From positions 1 to 64,000 of the forward strand of contig NZ_FXTB01000007.1 in assembly GCF_900182605.1 (NCBI RefSeq): DNA of 64,000 bases, read 5' to 3'. A model generated the notes under the pieces. It did no database searches, was not told the origin of the DNA, and saw only the letters and a program-made list of their open reading frames with translations. Each line of letters begins with the position of its first letter. Positions within the stretch are counted from its first letter, which is position 1. Shown here one piece after another: positions 43,235 through 54,254 of the stretch. The position numbers and the translations under genes were made by a program. The stretch is from Saccharicrinis carchari. Its GTDB lineage: Bacteria > Bacteroidota > Bacteroidia > Bacteroidales > Marinilabiliaceae.

Positions 43235-45721
43235 TTACCTTTCCATAGATTCTGTTCCACCCAAGCTCTCATTTCCTGCCAGACGATTTTTAAATGGCTT
43301 GTAATTGTTAAAACGATACGTTATAACAAAGGTGAGTACAGGGGTATGTATCTTCTGAAAATAATGGTCGCTAAAGCCGTCTCCTCTGTTGCTGTTTTCG
43401 CGATTATTGGTCGAAAAAACATCGCGCAACTCCATTACGGCGGTCACCTTTCTTTTATGAAAGTCTCTGCGCAGCGCCATATCAAAAGTATAAACCGGTT
43501 GGTATATCCCCTGTGAGGTTATCCTTTTGCTGTAATAACGCCAGTTGCCTTGCACTTGTGTTAATAGGTTTATCTTTAGCGTTTGGTTTACCCTATAATT
43601 CCATGTAATCCTTTGCTCATAAAAACTATAATCGCCCCATTGTCCTTTTACCTTATAATTATAAAAGCTGCCCATCAAATCTACCCGCCACCATTTTAAC
43701 AAATCAAAACTGTAGGTGGCATCCATTCCCAAATAATAATCCTTGCCTACATTCTCGGGCGAACGCTGTATGATATTATCCTGGTAAACTCTTCTCACCC
43801 ACTCTATTTTATTATGTGTTATGCTGTAGTAGGTTTCGAGCGATAAATAGGACGACTCCATTTTATTCAAGTAATTCAACTCGTACGAGTCTACATATTC
43901 GGGTAGCAAAGCACTGTTTCCGCGTCTTATATTAAACGCATCTTCCCAGGTATAAAATGGCTCAAAATGATACCCCTGTGGGCGTTCTATCCTTTTGGAG
44001 TAGCTGGCCATCACCTCCTGACTGGATGCTATATTGTACGAAACATGTGCCGAAGGAAATAAATCGTAATTATCCAAACTCTCATGACCCGCATCCACCG
44101 GCCTATCCGTTCCGCTACTCACGAGCTTCACCTGTCGCTTGCTATATTCGCCCCGAAGCCCAACCTGATACCTAAAATCAGATAACTGATTACCCAACAA
44201 GAGGTAAAGCGCATGAACATCCCGTTTATACTTTACCTTATTATTATACGGCAAATTCTCCATAAAAACACCTGTTCCATCCTGGTCTTCCAATAATCTG
44301 GTAACATCTTCGTTACTATCGACTGTACTCTGATAGCCCGCTTCAAATGTAGCCTTACTGCCCATGGGTTTTGTGTAGTCCAACTTTGTTTGCCAACGAT
44401 ACATGGGGCCTTCTTCGGTATTTTCGCGTGCTTCGAAAATCGCCCCACTGTCAAGTTTAAGTAGATTTTTGTTGTATGCCTCCTTTTCCCAGTTTTTATA
44501 CGAAACGTTTGCGCTCAACTGATGCGCATTGACAGCAAACTTATGTAGATAATAAACATTGACCGATAAGCCATCATTACCCACAAAGGCATCTTCGTGG
44601 CTTAAATATTTATATTCATCTATATTTTTATTGTTATACCTGGCATAATTCAGATCGGAAAAGTTATGTCTGTTGCGACCTCCGTAATTAAAGTCCACCG
44701 CGATCGTATTCAGGGTATCGATTTTAAGCTCGGCACCTCCCTTCAGGTTATAATTATGCCATCGTGTTCGGATTCCACCCTCATGTTCCACCGTAAAAGT
44801 ACTGTCTTGGTTAAAGGTCTTTCGGTAACCATTTTTGTCCCCCTTATAATCGGCATAGTTGTAATCGGCTCCAAAAAATCCTTTCCACTTTTTCCCCTGT
44901 AAATTTAACCTAAAATCGGCACCTAAATTATTGGTACCGATCTTTCCATTTGCCACACCACTCAATCCATTCGTGCTATTTTTTTTACTTATCACATTAA
45001 TAATACCGGCGGTTCCTTCGGCACTATATTTTGCCGAAGGGTTGGTAATTATCTCAATAGTTTGGATGGTTGATGCTGGTATTTGCCGCAAGGCTTCGGA
45101 TGGTTCCAACAGCGATGGCACACCATCTAACAATACGGTAAATTGTGTGCTGCCCCGTAACGACACATTGCCCTCTATATCAACGGTAAGTGATGGTACA
45201 TTTTCAAGTACATTGACTGCTGAACCCGAAACGGCCGTGTAATGCTCACTCACGTTCACCACTTTTTTATCTAACTGAAACTCCAGGGCGGCTCTTTCGG
45301 CCAGCACTTCTACCTCACCTAAGTATTTTGTACTTTCGCCAATAACTATAGTCCCCACATCTACTCGCTGCTTTTTTTTGTCGATTACCACACCCTCAAT
45401 TCGTTTATTTTGATAACCCACAAAGCTTAGCTCCAAATAATACTCCCCCGGCAACAAGCCATCAATTTTAAAATGTCCGTTGGAATTACTGATAACACCC
45501 CCCACTAAGGCGTTATCCTTGTTTTGATACAGCGCCACACTTACATACTGTAGCGCAACATTACCCTTTGCCGATACTACGTAGCCGTGTATAGTAGCCT
45601 TAGGAACCGATGGTTCTGCCCCACCATCTATAGCGAACAAGAAAAACAACAGCCCTATAAAACAGACATGCCTGTTGATGCAAAAAAGCTTTTTTTTAGT
45701 GAGCACACATAGCCTATCCAT
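43235..45721 (-). CDS. TonB-dependent/outer-membrane beta-barrel family receptor
   Basis: An 828-residue receptor. The N-terminal signal (about 15-35) is followed by a carboxypeptidase-like domain (ATIHGYVVSAKGNVALQYVS). A plug with AVNVLENVPSLTVDIEGNVS, VLLDGVPSLL, IQTIEIITNPSAKYSAEG and GIINVISKK comes next, then a long barrel (PF14905-like). The NPSAKYSAEGTAGIINVI motif is typical of the 'outer membrane beta-barrel protein' branch rather than SusC. It is transcribed toward the Gfo/Idh/MocA gene, 141 bases from it. A link to the 3-keto-sugar genes is possible but not shown. The ligand is unknown. Confidence 0.83.
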   Translation of the reverse strand: MDRLCVLTKKKLFCINRHVCFIGLLFFLFAIDGGAEPSVPKATIHGYVVSAKGNVALQYVSVALYQNKDNALVGGVISNSNGHFKIDGLLPGEYYLELSFVGYQNKRIEGVVIDKKKQRVDVGTIVIGESTKYLGEVEVLAERAALEFQLDKKVVNVSEHYTAVSGSAVNVLENVPSLTVDIEGNVSLRGSTQFTVLLDGVPSLLEPSEALRQIPASTIQTIEIITNPSAKYSAEGTAGIINVISKKNSTNGLSGVANGKIGTNNLGADFRLNLQGKKWKGFFGADYNYADYKGDKNGYRKTFNQDSTFTVEHEGGIRTRWHNYNLKGGAELKIDTLNTIAVDFNYGGRNRHNFSDLNYARYNNKNIDEYKYLSHEDAFVGNDGLSVNVYYLHKFAVNAHQLSANVSYKNWEKEAYNKNLLKLDSGAIFEARENTEEGPMYRWQTKLDYTKPMGSKATFEAGYQSTVDSNEDVTRLLEDQDGTGVFMENLPYNNKVKYKRDVHALYLLLGNQLSDFRYQVGLRGEYSKRQVKLVSSGTDRPVDAGHESLDNYDLFPSAHVSYNIASSQEVMASYSKRIERPQGYHFEPFYTWEDAFNIRRGNSALLPEYVDSYELNYLNKMESSYLSLETYYSITHNKIEWVRRVYQDNIIQRSPENVGKDYYLGMDATYSFDLLKWWRVDLMGSFYNYKVKGQWGDYSFYEQRITWNYRVNQTLKINLLTQVQGNWRYYSKRITSQGIYQPVYTFDMALRRDFHKRKVTAVMELRDVFSTNNRENSNRGDGFSDHYFQKIHTPVLTFVITYRFNNYKPFKNRLAGNESLGGTESMER

Positions 45722-45926
45722 TCATCAACTTGTATTAATCCTTTTTAAATAATTTCACCAAAAATAAGAGAAACTATTTAATAGTACGAAGAAGAAGAAA
45801 AATAATACTTAAAATGATTTACACTGCACCACTTTCCTTGTCCTAACCTTTATGGGTGATTGTGCAAAACTTAAATTACCGTATTACACATCTCATTTAC
45901 TTTAGTAATGGGATTGGAATTACAGA

Positions 45927-46943
45927 TTAAAGATAGCGTTTTACAGGTCGGTAGTTATGTATTTTTTCCAGTTCTATCTTTTTTTCATTCGTGGCCAACA
46001 CGTATTCCGCACATCTATCCGAACAAGTCATATGGTATTTCTGGCCACAACTTTCACACTGTAAAAACAACAAGTTGCAACGTACATTGGCACAATTCAC
46101 GTGCGTATCGCAGGACGCTCCGCACTGATGACAATGGCTAATCACCTCGTCGCTGATGCGCTCGCCGAGCCTATTGTCAAAAACAAAGTTTTTCCCTCTG
46201 AATTTATTTTCCCGGCCTTTTTGCGTCACCTGACGTTTATAATCGATAATACCACCCAACAATTGGTTCACGTCTTTAAAACCATGGTGCTTAAGGAAGG
46301 CACTTGTTTTTTCGCATCGTACGCCGCCGGTACAATAGAGGAGTACTTTCTCCTCTTCTTTTCCTTTCAGCAAATTCAACACTTCGGGTAATTCTTCGGC
46401 AAAAGTTTCCACCTGTGGAGTTAAGGCACCTTGGAACTTTCCTATTTCGCTTTCGTACCGATTACGCATGTCCACCACAATAGCTCCCCTATCCATCGCC
46501 CTATTCCACTGGTCTGCATCCAGGTGATTTCCTACATTGCTCGTATCAAAAGCATCGTCGGGCAAACCGTCGGCCACAATTTTGTTCCGCACTTTTATTT
46601 GAAGTTTTAAAAAGGATTTACCATCGTCTTCAATCGCCCTTTTAAACGGGATATCTTTTAGGTATTTATTGTTATTGATATTATCGACAAATAAATCCCA
46701 GTAATGTTCGGGCACATTCATTTGCGCATTAATACCCTCCTTGGCCACATATATCCTGCCCAAACAATCCAATTGTTTCCATTGGGTAAAAAGCTCGTTT
46801 CTAAACCCATAGGGATCATCAATACCTATGTACCTGTAAAACGAAATAGTGATACGCCTGAAAGTTTCCTTGTTTAATTTGTTGCGCAACTGTTCCGGCC
46901 CCCATCTGTTTATCAAATCTGTTCTACCTTTATTTGGATCCAT
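45927..46943 (-). CDS. trhO: tRNA uridine(34) hydroxylase, rhodanese-type (TrhO/YceA)
   Basis: It makes 5-hydroxyuridine at position 34 of some tRNAs. With the ATG at 46943 the protein has 338 residues. An N-terminal UPF0176 domain (ISFYRYIGIDDPYGFRNELF, IYVAKEGINAQMNVPEHY) precedes a rhodanese domain (DRGAIVVDMRNRYESEIGKF) with the catalytic Cys in LLYCTGGVRCEKTSAFL. The C-terminal Rhodanase_C segment is a Cys-rich cluster (CHQCGASCDTHVNCANVRC, then CESCGQKYHMTCSDRC) that probably binds zinc. The frame opens at 46994, but a -7 box at 46959-46966 lies inside that extension and supports ATG 46943. Confidence 0.9.
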   Translation of the reverse strand: MDPNKGRTDLINRWGPEQLRNKLNKETFRRITISFYRYIGIDDPYGFRNELFTQWKQLDCLGRIYVAKEGINAQMNVPEHYWDLFVDNINNNKYLKDIPFKRAIEDDGKSFLKLQIKVRNKIVADGLPDDAFDTSNVGNHLDADQWNRAMDRGAIVVDMRNRYESEIGKFQGALTPQVETFAEELPEVLNLLKGKEEEKVLLYCTGGVRCEKTSAFLKHHGFKDVNQLLGGIIDYKRQVTQKGRENKFRGKNFVFDNRLGERISDEVISHCHQCGASCDTHVNCANVRCNLLFLQCESCGQKYHMTCSDRCAEYVLATNEKKIELEKIHNYRPVKRYL

Positions 46944-46958
46944 ATGTATTTTTTTTTG

Positions 46959-46966
46959 CAAAGATA
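46959..46966 (-). promoter_or_regulatory. Candidate -7 promoter box of trhO
   Basis: TATCTTTG (minus strand, followed by CAAA) lies 16 bases upstream of ATG 46943. The leader would be very short. It excludes the in-frame start at 46994. Confidence 0.5.
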
Positions 46967-47162
46967 ATAAAGATATTAAGATGTTAATATACATATATGA
47001 CTTAGAATATGAGCCGAAGCAGAGGGAATGTGCTGTAATGGAGTCAGCATTTCTAAAAAAAAGTATGGTATTTTTATGTTGCGCAAGATAATGCCAGATA
47101 GCTCCCTGCAGGCCATAAGTAAAATCTATTATAACAAAATCTATTATCTATTCTCTTTTTAT

Positions 47163-47170
47163 TACCTTTG
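47163..47170 (+). promoter_or_regulatory. Candidate -7 promoter box
   Basis: TACCTTTG followed by TGCTC fits TAnnTTTG, 26 bases before the ATG at 47196. It favours that start over the ORF opening at 47028. Confidence 0.45.
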
Positions 47171-47195
47171 TGCTCATTACAATTATGGCATAATA

Positions 47196-47600
47196 ATGAA
47201 GAGAGATTTTTCGACGTTTAAGGTATTAGGTATCACGCTATTGGTGACAATGTCGTCGTGCGTGGTTGGATCTATTCAATTGAATGCCGAAACCCTGCGC
47301 ACGTATGGAATGGAGCTTGGTATTAGCACCGGTGAAGAAACACAATATACGTCAAAACAGAAAAAATCAAAAACCACTTCCCCTTCAAAACTCAGGATAA
47401 ATCATATCATCGAATCGGGCAGAACCCATATCCCATTTCCTGTTGTTTCTATCAACCATGCGCCCCTTGTTTTTCATGTATCCTTGGTTTATTACCCCGC
47501 CTACCTGATTAACAAAGCTATTCATACGCGAGCCATTGGCTATTCATCATTGTATCAAGGCATGAACTTCCAAAACAGGGCCGGACCAGGGACCATTTAA
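47196..47600 (+). CDS. Small exported lipoprotein-like protein of unknown function
   Basis: A 134-residue protein beginning MKRDFSTFKVLGITLLVTMS, with a Cys at 22 in TMSSCVVG that could be a lipobox. The mature part is basic (QKKSKTTSPSKLR) and ends with aromatic/His-rich sequence (HVSLVYYPAYLINKAIHTRA). I recognise no family. The reading frame extends upstream to 47028, but the segment before 47196 is AT-rich with no protein character, and a -7 box lies at 47163-47170. It precedes secA by 118 bases. Confidence 0.55.
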   Translation: MKRDFSTFKVLGITLLVTMSSCVVGSIQLNAETLRTYGMELGISTGEETQYTSKQKKSKTTSPSKLRINHIIESGRTHIPFPVVSINHAPLVFHVSLVYYPAYLINKAIHTRAIGYSSLYQGMNFQNRAGPGTI

Positions 47601-47718
47601 TGCAGACAGGCATCATATAATGGCCTATGTGCCCATCTTATTATTATCATTCACTTTAAATTTAACCACAGCGGGATAATCCATACTTTATGTATTTATC
47701 CTCATTGAAAATATTATT

Positions 47719-50700
47719 ATGGCATTTATAAATCAAATGGTTACCAAATTGTTTGGTAGCAAATACGAGAGAGACTTAAAGGAGTTGAACCCTATTGTAG
47801 ATTTAGTGAAGGCACTTACTCCTGAAATTGAAAAACTGAGCAACGACGAGCTGCGCAACAGGAGTAGTAAGCTGAAAGAACGGATTTTGAACCATATTAA
47901 ACCCGAGCAGGATAAAGTGCTTGCATTGAAAGCTAAAACTGAAGATAACTCCGTTAACATTGCAGAAAGAGAAAATATATATAGTGAGATAGATAAAATT
48001 GAAAAAGAGATTGACGACAAGCTCGAGAAATTTTTAGGCGAAGTACTTCCAGAAGCTTTTGCCATATTAAAAGATACGGCCCGCAGGTTTACCCAAAACG
48101 AAACAGTAGAAGTTACGGCCACACAATTCGATAGGGACTTGGCTGCCACCCACGATTTTGTTGAGATTGAAGATGACAAAGCCATATGGTTTAACTCGTG
48201 GGAAGCCGGTGGGAGCACCATCACATGGGAAATGATACATTACGATGTACAATTGTTTGGTGGTGTGGCCCTCCATCAAGGCAAAATTGCCGAAATGGCA
48301 ACAGGTGAAGGTAAAACGTTGGTTGCTACCCTTCCGGTATTCTTAAACGCCCTTACCGGACGTGGCGTTCATCTGGTAACCGTAAACGATTATCTGGCTA
48401 AGCGTGACTCCGAATGGATGGGACCCCTCTACCAATTCCACGGTCTTTCAGTAGATTGTATCGATAAGCATCGCCCTAACTCCAATGAGCGACGTGCAGC
48501 ATATATGAGCGACATCACCTTTGGCACCAACAATGAGTTCGGTTTTGATTACCTGCGCGATAACATGGCCATATCGCCCGAAGACCTGGTGCAACGCAAG
48601 CACAATTATGCTATTGTAGATGAGGTGGACTCGGTATTGATTGACGATGCCCGTACGCCCCTGATAATATCCGGCCCCATTCCCAAAGGCGACGATCAGT
48701 TGTTTGATGAGCTTAAACCCAAAGTGGAAAAACTGGTAGAAACACAGCGCCAGCTGGTAGCAAAGATACTAGTAGATGCCAAAAAGAAACTCAAATCGGA
48801 CGATAAAAAAGTAGCTGAAGAAGGGTCTTTGGAATTACTCCGTGCCTACAAAGGTCTTCCGCGCAATAAGCCCTTAATTAAGTTTTTAAGTGAGCCCGGT
48901 ATAAAAGCCCACATGCTTAAAACAGAAAACTTTTACATGCAGGAGAACAGCAAAAATATGCACATCGTAACCGATACGCTATTTTTTGTGATAGATGAAA
49001 AGCACAACTCCATTGAGCTTACGGAAAAAGGTATTGACCTGATTACCGGCGCTTCGGACGATCCGCAGTTTTTTGTTTTACCTGATATAGGTTCGGAGAT
49101 AGCTGAGCTGGAGAAATCGAACCTGAGCGACGAAGGCAAATTGGAGAAAAAAGATGCACTTTTACAAAGCTATAGCGTAAAATCGGAACGTGTACACACT
49201 ATTAACCAACTTTTAAAAGCCTATACGCTTTTCGAGAAAGACACCGAATATGTGGTAATGGATAACAAGGTAAAGATAGTGGATGAGCAAACAGGCCGTA
49301 TAATGGAGGGACGTCGTTACTCCGACGGGCTCCACCAGGCCATAGAGGCTAAGGAACGCGTTAAGATAGAGGCTGCTACACAAACCTACGCCACCATCAC
49401 CCTTCAGAATTATTTTAGGATGTACAGCAAGCTATCCGGTATGACGGGCACGGCCCAAACCGAAGCTGGTGAGTTGTGGGACATCTACAAGTTAGATGTG
49501 GTGGTAATCCCCACCAATAAACCAATTATACGTAACGACTGGAACGACAAAGTATATAAAACAAACCGCGAAAAATATAATGCTGCTATCGAAGAAATCG
49601 TTGGTCTGGTAAAAGCCGGACGTCCGGTGCTGGTAGGTACTACTTCGGTAGAAATATCGGAGCTATTGAGCCGAATGTTAAAAATAAGAGGCATAAAGCA
49701 TAACGTACTCAACGCCAAACTACACCAGCGTGAGGCCGACATTGTGGCCGAAGCCGGTGCTAAAGGCGTGGTTACTATCGCCACCAACATGGCCGGACGT
49801 GGTACCGACATTAAGCTGAGCGACGAAGTAAAAGCAGCTGGTGGCCTCGCTATCGTAGGCACCGAGCGACACGAATCACGACGAGTGGACAGGCAGTTAC
49901 GCGGTCGTGCCGGTCGCCAGGGCGATCCGGGTAGCTCCCAGTTTTTTGTGTCGTTGGAAGACAACCTGATGCGTCTGTTCGGATCGGACCGCATTGTAAA
50001 ATACATGGATCGTCTGGGCGTAGAGGATGGTGAAGTGATTCAGCACTCTATGATTACCAAATCTATTGAGCGTGCCCAGAAAAAAGTAGAGGAAAACAAC
50101 TTTGGCATCCGTAAACGATTGCTGGAATACGATGATGTGATGAACTCGCAGCGCGAAGTGATTTATAAAAAACGCCGTCATGCATTGTATGGCGAACGTA
50201 TTCAAGTGGATTTATCGAACATGATTTATGATATATGCGACAATATCGTGAACGATTATCATTCCAATGCGGATTACGAAGGTTTTAAGATGGAACTCAT
50301 ACGTGTTTTTTCCGTTTCTTCGCCATTTAGCAGTCAGGAATTTCTGAAAGGAAGCCCCAACGAAATGGCGGATAAGCTTTACGACAATGTATGGAATGCC
50401 TACCAACGAAAAACAGAAGCCATTGCAGCTCAGGCTATGCCCGTTATAAAGGATGTGTATGAAAACAAAGGGCATCAGTATCAAAATATTGTGGTGCCCT
50501 TTACCGATGGGCAAAAAATGATGCAAATTACCACCAACCTCAAAAAGGCCTATGAATCCAACGCTGCCGAGTTGGTTAAGTCTTTTGAAAAGTCGATTAT
50601 TCTTATGACCATCGACAATGCCTGGAAAGAGCATTTGCGCGAATTGGACGATTTACGAACATCGGTACAGAATGCCTCCTACGAGCAAAAAGATCCTTTG

Positions 50701-51024
50701 CTCATTTATAAATTCGAGTCGTTTGAACTGTTTAAAACCATGCTGAACAAAGCCAATAAAGATGTGGTTTCTACCTTGGTAAAGGCCAGCATTCCGGTAC
50801 AGGATCCGCAGGAAATAAAACAAGAAGAAACACGTAAGCGCCAGGATTTAAGTGGGTTGATTTCGAGCAGAGAAGGATACGACGGCAATGGCGACAACAA
50901 CAAACGTGCAAAGAAAAAAGCCCAGCCGGTGCGAGTAGAGAAACGTGTAGGACGAAACGAACCCTGCCCCTGCGGAAGTGGTAAAAAATACAAGCAATGT
51001 CATGGGAAAAATGTAAATGTGTAG
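47719..51024 (+). CDS. secA: Preprotein translocase subunit SecA
   Basis: A 1101-residue ATPase that drives proteins through SecYEG. Walker A is in [16 protein letters not shown]. The DEAD-type motif is [20 protein letters not shown], a large insertion typical of Bacteroidota SecA follows (about 330-400), then the preprotein cross-linking domain and NBD2 with [15 protein letters not shown] and [20 protein letters not shown]. The helical scaffold (about 830-1000) precedes a linker and the C-terminal zinc tail [16 protein letters not shown], which binds SecB or ribosomes. The start is clear. It is followed after 276 bases by lgt. Confidence 0.97.
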   Translation: MAFINQMVTKLFGSKYERDLKELNPIVDLVKALTPEIEKLSNDELRNRSSKLKERILNHIKPEQDKVLALKAKTEDNSVNIAERENIYSEIDKIEKEIDDKLEKFLGEVLPEAFAILKDTARRFTQNETVEVTATQFDRDLAATHDFVEIEDDKAIWFNSWEAGGSTITWEMIHYDVQLFGGVALHQGKIAEMATGEGKTLVATLPVFLNALTGRGVHLVTVNDYLAKRDSEWMGPLYQFHGLSVDCIDKHRPNSNERRAAYMSDITFGTNNEFGFDYLRDNMAISPEDLVQRKHNYAIVDEVDSVLIDDARTPLIISGPIPKGDDQLFDELKPKVEKLVETQRQLVAKILVDAKKKLKSDDKKVAEEGSLELLRAYKGLPRNKPLIKFLSEPGIKAHMLKTENFYMQENSKNMHIVTDTLFFVIDEKHNSIELTEKGIDLITGASDDPQFFVLPDIGSEIAELEKSNLSDEGKLEKKDALLQSYSVKSERVHTINQLLKAYTLFEKDTEYVVMDNKVKIVDEQTGRIMEGRRYSDGLHQAIEAKERVKIEAATQTYATITLQNYFRMYSKLSGMTGTAQTEAGELWDIYKLDVVVIPTNKPIIRNDWNDKVYKTNREKYNAAIEEIVGLVKAGRPVLVGTTSVEISELLSRMLKIRGIKHNVLNAKLHQREADIVAEAGAKGVVTIATNMAGRGTDIKLSDEVKAAGGLAIVGTERHESRRVDRQLRGRAGRQGDPGSSQFFVSLEDNLMRLFGSDRIVKYMDRLGVEDGEVIQHSMITKSIERAQKKVEENNFGIRKRLLEYDDVMNSQREVIYKKRRHALYGERIQVDLSNMIYDICDNIVNDYHSNADYEGFKMELIRVFSVSSPFSSQEFLKGSPNEMADKLYDNVWNAYQRKTEAIAAQAMPVIKDVYENKGHQYQNIVVPFTDGQKMMQITTNLKKAYESNAAELVKSFEKSIILMTIDNAWKEHLRELDDLRTSVQNASYEQKDPLLIYKFESFELFKTMLNKANKDVVSTLVKASIPVQDPQEIKQEETRKRQDLSGLISSREGYDGNGDNNKRAKKKAQPVRVEKRVGRNEPCPCGSGKKYKQCHGKNVNV

Positions 51025-51187
51025 GGGCTTAAAAGTTAAAAAGTTTATAATTCTGAGTTGAAAGTGTAGAGCTTAAAAGCTTTGGCAACGAGCATGGAGC
51101 AAAGGCACTCTTACGGTGGATGGAGAACAGGCATTTGACTTTTTCTTTTCAACCATTCAAATGTAATTAGGCTCGCAGTAAATCCTA

Positions 51188-51219
51188 TAACCTGAAAAAT
51201 GTGTGCATTTTTCAGGTTA
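51188..51219. repeat. Perfect 14-bp inverted repeat between secA and lgt
   Basis: TAACCTGAAAAATG, a 4-base loop (TGTG) and CATTTTTCAGGTTA form a perfect hairpin. There is no downstream T run, so it is not a classical terminator. It may be an RNA-stability element, a weak terminator or a binding site. Confidence 0.7.
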
Positions 51220-51300
51220 ATAGTAAATAATTACAATAATTGAGAAAGATGGAGGGATGGAAATTTATCTCTTATCTCCGTATCTCAAAATCTAAACAAT

Positions 51301-52131
51301 ATGGTATTTGACTTTATTACCTGGACGGTAAAACCGGAAATTTTTAGTCTGGGGCCTATCTCCGTTCGTTACTACGGATTGTTTTTCGCCATCGGCTTTA
51401 TGCTGAGCTACAACCTGATGGAAAAGATGTTTAAATGGGAAAAAATCCCCCTGCCCTGGTTGGAGAAACTGTTTATTTATGTGGTGGTAGCCACCGTATT
51501 GGGTGCCCGGTTGGGGCATGTATTCTTTTACGGATGGGATTACTACTCGCAGCACCTGGGCGAAATATTAATGGTATGGAAAGGCGGACTGGCCAGCCAT
51601 GGTGGCGCCATAGGAATCGTTATCGCCATTATGATATACTCCAAAAAAGTGTCTAAAAAATCACCTATCTGGGCATTGGATCGCGTGGTAGTACCTACTG
51701 CCATGACGGCTTTTTTTATACGAATGGGCAACCTGATGAACTCCGAGATATACGGCCATGCAACAGATTTACCCTGGGGATTCCGATTTGTAGATAACTT
51801 TTACGAGTGGCTGAACGGGGCCGAGCCCATTTTAACCCAGCCCTCGCACCCAACACAAATATATGAAGCCCTCGCCTATCTGGCCTTGTTTGGGCTATTG
51901 CTATGGATGTACTGGAAAACCAACGCGAAGGATCGCACCGGATTAATTTTTGGGGTGTTCCTTATTGGCACTTTCCTGTCGCGCTTCTTCATCGAATTTG
52001 TAAAACACGACCAGGAAAGCTTTGAAGCCGATATGGCCTTAAACATGGGGCAATGGCTCAGCATCCCCTTTGTTTTGGCGGGCATCTATTTTATATGGAA
52101 AGCACCAAAAGCAATACCGGTTAAGAAATAA
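51301..52131 (+). CDS. lgt: Prolipoprotein diacylglyceryl transferase
   Basis: A 276-residue inner-membrane enzyme that adds diacylglycerol to the lipobox Cys of prolipoproteins. The protein has about seven membrane helices. Family features: ISVRYYGLFFAIGFMLSYNL at the start, GARLGHVFFYGWDYY (with His), KGGLASHGGAIGIVIA, the Lgt signature in FIRMGNLMNSEIYGH, and QPSHPTQIYEALAYL. The ATG at 51301 gives a normal N-terminus. It lies downstream of secA, linking protein export and lipoprotein maturation; the hairpin at 51188-51219 separates them. Confidence 0.95.
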   Translation: MVFDFITWTVKPEIFSLGPISVRYYGLFFAIGFMLSYNLMEKMFKWEKIPLPWLEKLFIYVVVATVLGARLGHVFFYGWDYYSQHLGEILMVWKGGLASHGGAIGIVIAIMIYSKKVSKKSPIWALDRVVVPTAMTAFFIRMGNLMNSEIYGHATDLPWGFRFVDNFYEWLNGAEPILTQPSHPTQIYEALAYLALFGLLLWMYWKTNAKDRTGLIFGVFLIGTFLSRFFIEFVKHDQESFEADMALNMGQWLSIPFVLAGIYFIWKAPKAIPVKK

Positions 52132-52308
52132 CGACCTCTAATGTAACGATTAAAGCGAATAAAAAGGGCTTTGCTACCCACCTGTTTCAAAGAAAAACAC
52201 TTCGACACATTCGTTTTATTCGTGGTTGACATTGGCGAATAGCGCAGCTGTTTTTTTGGACGTTAAAGTTGGATTAACGAAAAGTATCTAATCTGACTGA
52301 TACAAAAA

Positions 52309-52343
52309 GAAAACCCCGTTGGAGATTTATCCAACGGGGTTTT
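52309..52343. terminator. Bidirectional rho-independent terminator
   Basis: AAAACCCCGTTGGA and TCCAACGGGGTTTT form a perfect 14-bp stem with a GATTTA loop between the convergent lgt and C69 peptidase genes. Confidence 0.9.
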
Positions 52344-52363
52344 ATATTAAAAAGTATTATTTA

Positions 52364-54034
52364 TCAATTCCCATCTTCTTCGCCGGGCAGTTTTTTTAAC
52401 TTCAGCCTGTCGCCTGTTTCGTCGGCTATTCTTTTGTAATAATCATTGCTGTAGCCCGGGAACTCTGCAGGAAGCGGGTTGCCGTGCGCATTGCGTAAAA
52501 ACTCACCATCCACTTCGCGGTGCAGGTTACCGTCGAGGTATTTCACCATCAAAAACTCGTCGAGCGCTTTCCATTCGTTCAGGGTCAAGGTACTCTGGGT
52601 GAGCGCATACTCCGTTAAAAACGCTTTAGCTTTTTGCGGATCCTCTTTGTGCAGGGCAAGTGCGGCCTCATCAATAACCGGCATAAAGTCGTTAAACTTG
52701 TCCTCCAGCCTCTTTTGTACCTTTTTTATGTCCTCTATCATATAACTATATCGGGCATAAGCCTGGTTAGATACGCGGTTAAATATCCAGAACGCTGAGG
52801 TGGATGAATACTCCAACAGGCTACCATTACCCACAGCAAACTCATGCGGAATAGCTTGAATGCCGCAATAAATAGGCACGTAAACCGAAGTGGCCGCATC
52901 ATCCACACCAAACCAAAGAATACCTCCGATAGCATCAGGCATCCAACTGCGCAGCTGCGCCACAAACGAAAATCCGGTTTGCTGGGTGGCGATGGCACGC
53001 TCATTAATGTATTTCTCACCTTCAACTTCCCAGGTGAGGGGGCGGAAGCGGTAGGGCTTGCCAAAGGGGCCTGCGCCGGGATCTTTGGTCATATCGAGCG
53101 AAGTACCTTCAAAGTGGTTACGCATGATATTTTGCACATCGCGGTACGATATTTTTTTCGAAGGTTTCATCCACAAGGGCATCCTTTCGCTGTCCTCGCC
53201 TTTTACGTAACCCTCGTATTTATCCATCTCGGGGTTCATCAACCTAAAACCGGCCCACACGCGGGCTTCGCAAAAACGCAATGCACCATAATCCAAGGGT
53301 GCATAGGCATCACAAAAGCTAAAGTCTTTCTTTTTTCCATCAAAATAACCTTTGTCTTTGGCAAAGCTGAATACATCTTCTGAGTAAAGGCAGTTCTCCT
53401 CATCGTTAAGCGGGAAATTGGTGATACGTGCCTGGTTGGCATGACCGGACACCATGCCGTCGGGAATTTTAAGTGCCACCCATACAGCGCCTTTATTGCC
53501 AACGCCCTTCCCTATCATCTCCATAATCCACACTTCGTTTTTGTCGGCTATCGAAAACGACTCGCCGGAGCTATAATAGCCATACTCGGCCACCAGATCC
53601 GTCATTACCTTGATGGCCTCACGGGCAGTTTTACTACGTTGCAAGGCAATATAAATCAGGCTGCCATAATCCATTATACCCGTGGTGTCGCGCAATTCGG
53701 AGCGACCACCAAAAGTTGTTTCGGCAATAGCCACCTGGTGTTCGTTGATATTGCCAATAACGGTATAGGTTTGCTTGGCTTGCTTTATTTTGCCCAGATA
53801 CTTGCCCGTGTCCCATTCATATACCTCCAGCATGGCATTATCGGGCCAGGTTTGTCCGGGCCAGTAATATAGCTCCCCATAAAGATCGTGCGAATCGGCC
53901 GAATACGATATCATAGTGGAGTTATCGGCCGAGGCGCCCCTGGTAATTAAAAAGTTGGTGCAGGCACTACCTAACTGCGGAAATAGTAAGCCAATGCCCA
54001 TCATAAGCGAGAGTAAAAACTTTGCTTTGCTCAT
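52364..54034 (-). CDS. C69-family dipeptidase
   Basis: A 556-residue N-terminal-nucleophile peptidase. The signal peptide (about 1-24, ending QLGSA) would be removed to expose the catalytic C25 in ACTNFLITRGASADNSTMI. The C69 core includes HQVAIAETTFGGR, MDYGSLIYIALQRSKTAREA, GESFSIADKNEVWIMEM and GHANQARITNFP. Such enzymes cleave dipeptides (dipeptidase A in lactobacilli is the type). Together with the DPP IV gene it suggests periplasmic peptide breakdown. It ends at a bidirectional terminator and has a likely promoter at 54075-54082. Confidence 0.9.
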   Translation of the reverse strand: MSKAKFLLSLMMGIGLLFPQLGSACTNFLITRGASADNSTMISYSADSHDLYGELYYWPGQTWPDNAMLEVYEWDTGKYLGKIKQAKQTYTVIGNINEHQVAIAETTFGGRSELRDTTGIMDYGSLIYIALQRSKTAREAIKVMTDLVAEYGYYSSGESFSIADKNEVWIMEMIGKGVGNKGAVWVALKIPDGMVSGHANQARITNFPLNDEENCLYSEDVFSFAKDKGYFDGKKKDFSFCDAYAPLDYGALRFCEARVWAGFRLMNPEMDKYEGYVKGEDSERMPLWMKPSKKISYRDVQNIMRNHFEGTSLDMTKDPGAGPFGKPYRFRPLTWEVEGEKYINERAIATQQTGFSFVAQLRSWMPDAIGGILWFGVDDAATSVYVPIYCGIQAIPHEFAVGNGSLLEYSSTSAFWIFNRVSNQAYARYSYMIEDIKKVQKRLEDKFNDFMPVIDEAALALHKEDPQKAKAFLTEYALTQSTLTLNEWKALDEFLMVKYLDGNLHREVDGEFLRNAHGNPLPAEFPGYSNDYYKRIADETGDRLKLKKLPGEEDGN

Positions 54035-54074
54035 AAGTGATATATTTATATGTTAAAAATCTTAGTGTTCTTCA

Positions 54075-54082
54075 CAAAAATA
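54075..54082 (-). promoter_or_regulatory. Candidate -7 promoter box of the C69 gene
   Basis: TATTTTTG (minus strand, followed by TGAA) fits TAnnTTTG, 41 bases upstream of the start codon at 54034. Confidence 0.5.
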
Positions 54083-54202
54083 ACACTTTTTGGCAGATGC
54101 GAACCGTAATCGAATAATTTGACGTTTTATGTTTTTATATTGTTAAAAGCAGGGGATCAAATTATAGTATGATGTACCATTTAACATATATTCAATTTTT
54201 TT

Positions 54203-54210
54203 TATATTTG
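54203..54210 (+). promoter_or_regulatory. Candidate -7 promoter box of the CPBP-GH16 unit
   Basis: TATATTTG fits TAnnTTTG, 45 bases upstream of the CPBP protease gene. Confidence 0.5.
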
Positions 54211-54254
54211 TTTGGCAGGATATAAAGACTATTAACTAACAAATTTTTTGTTTC

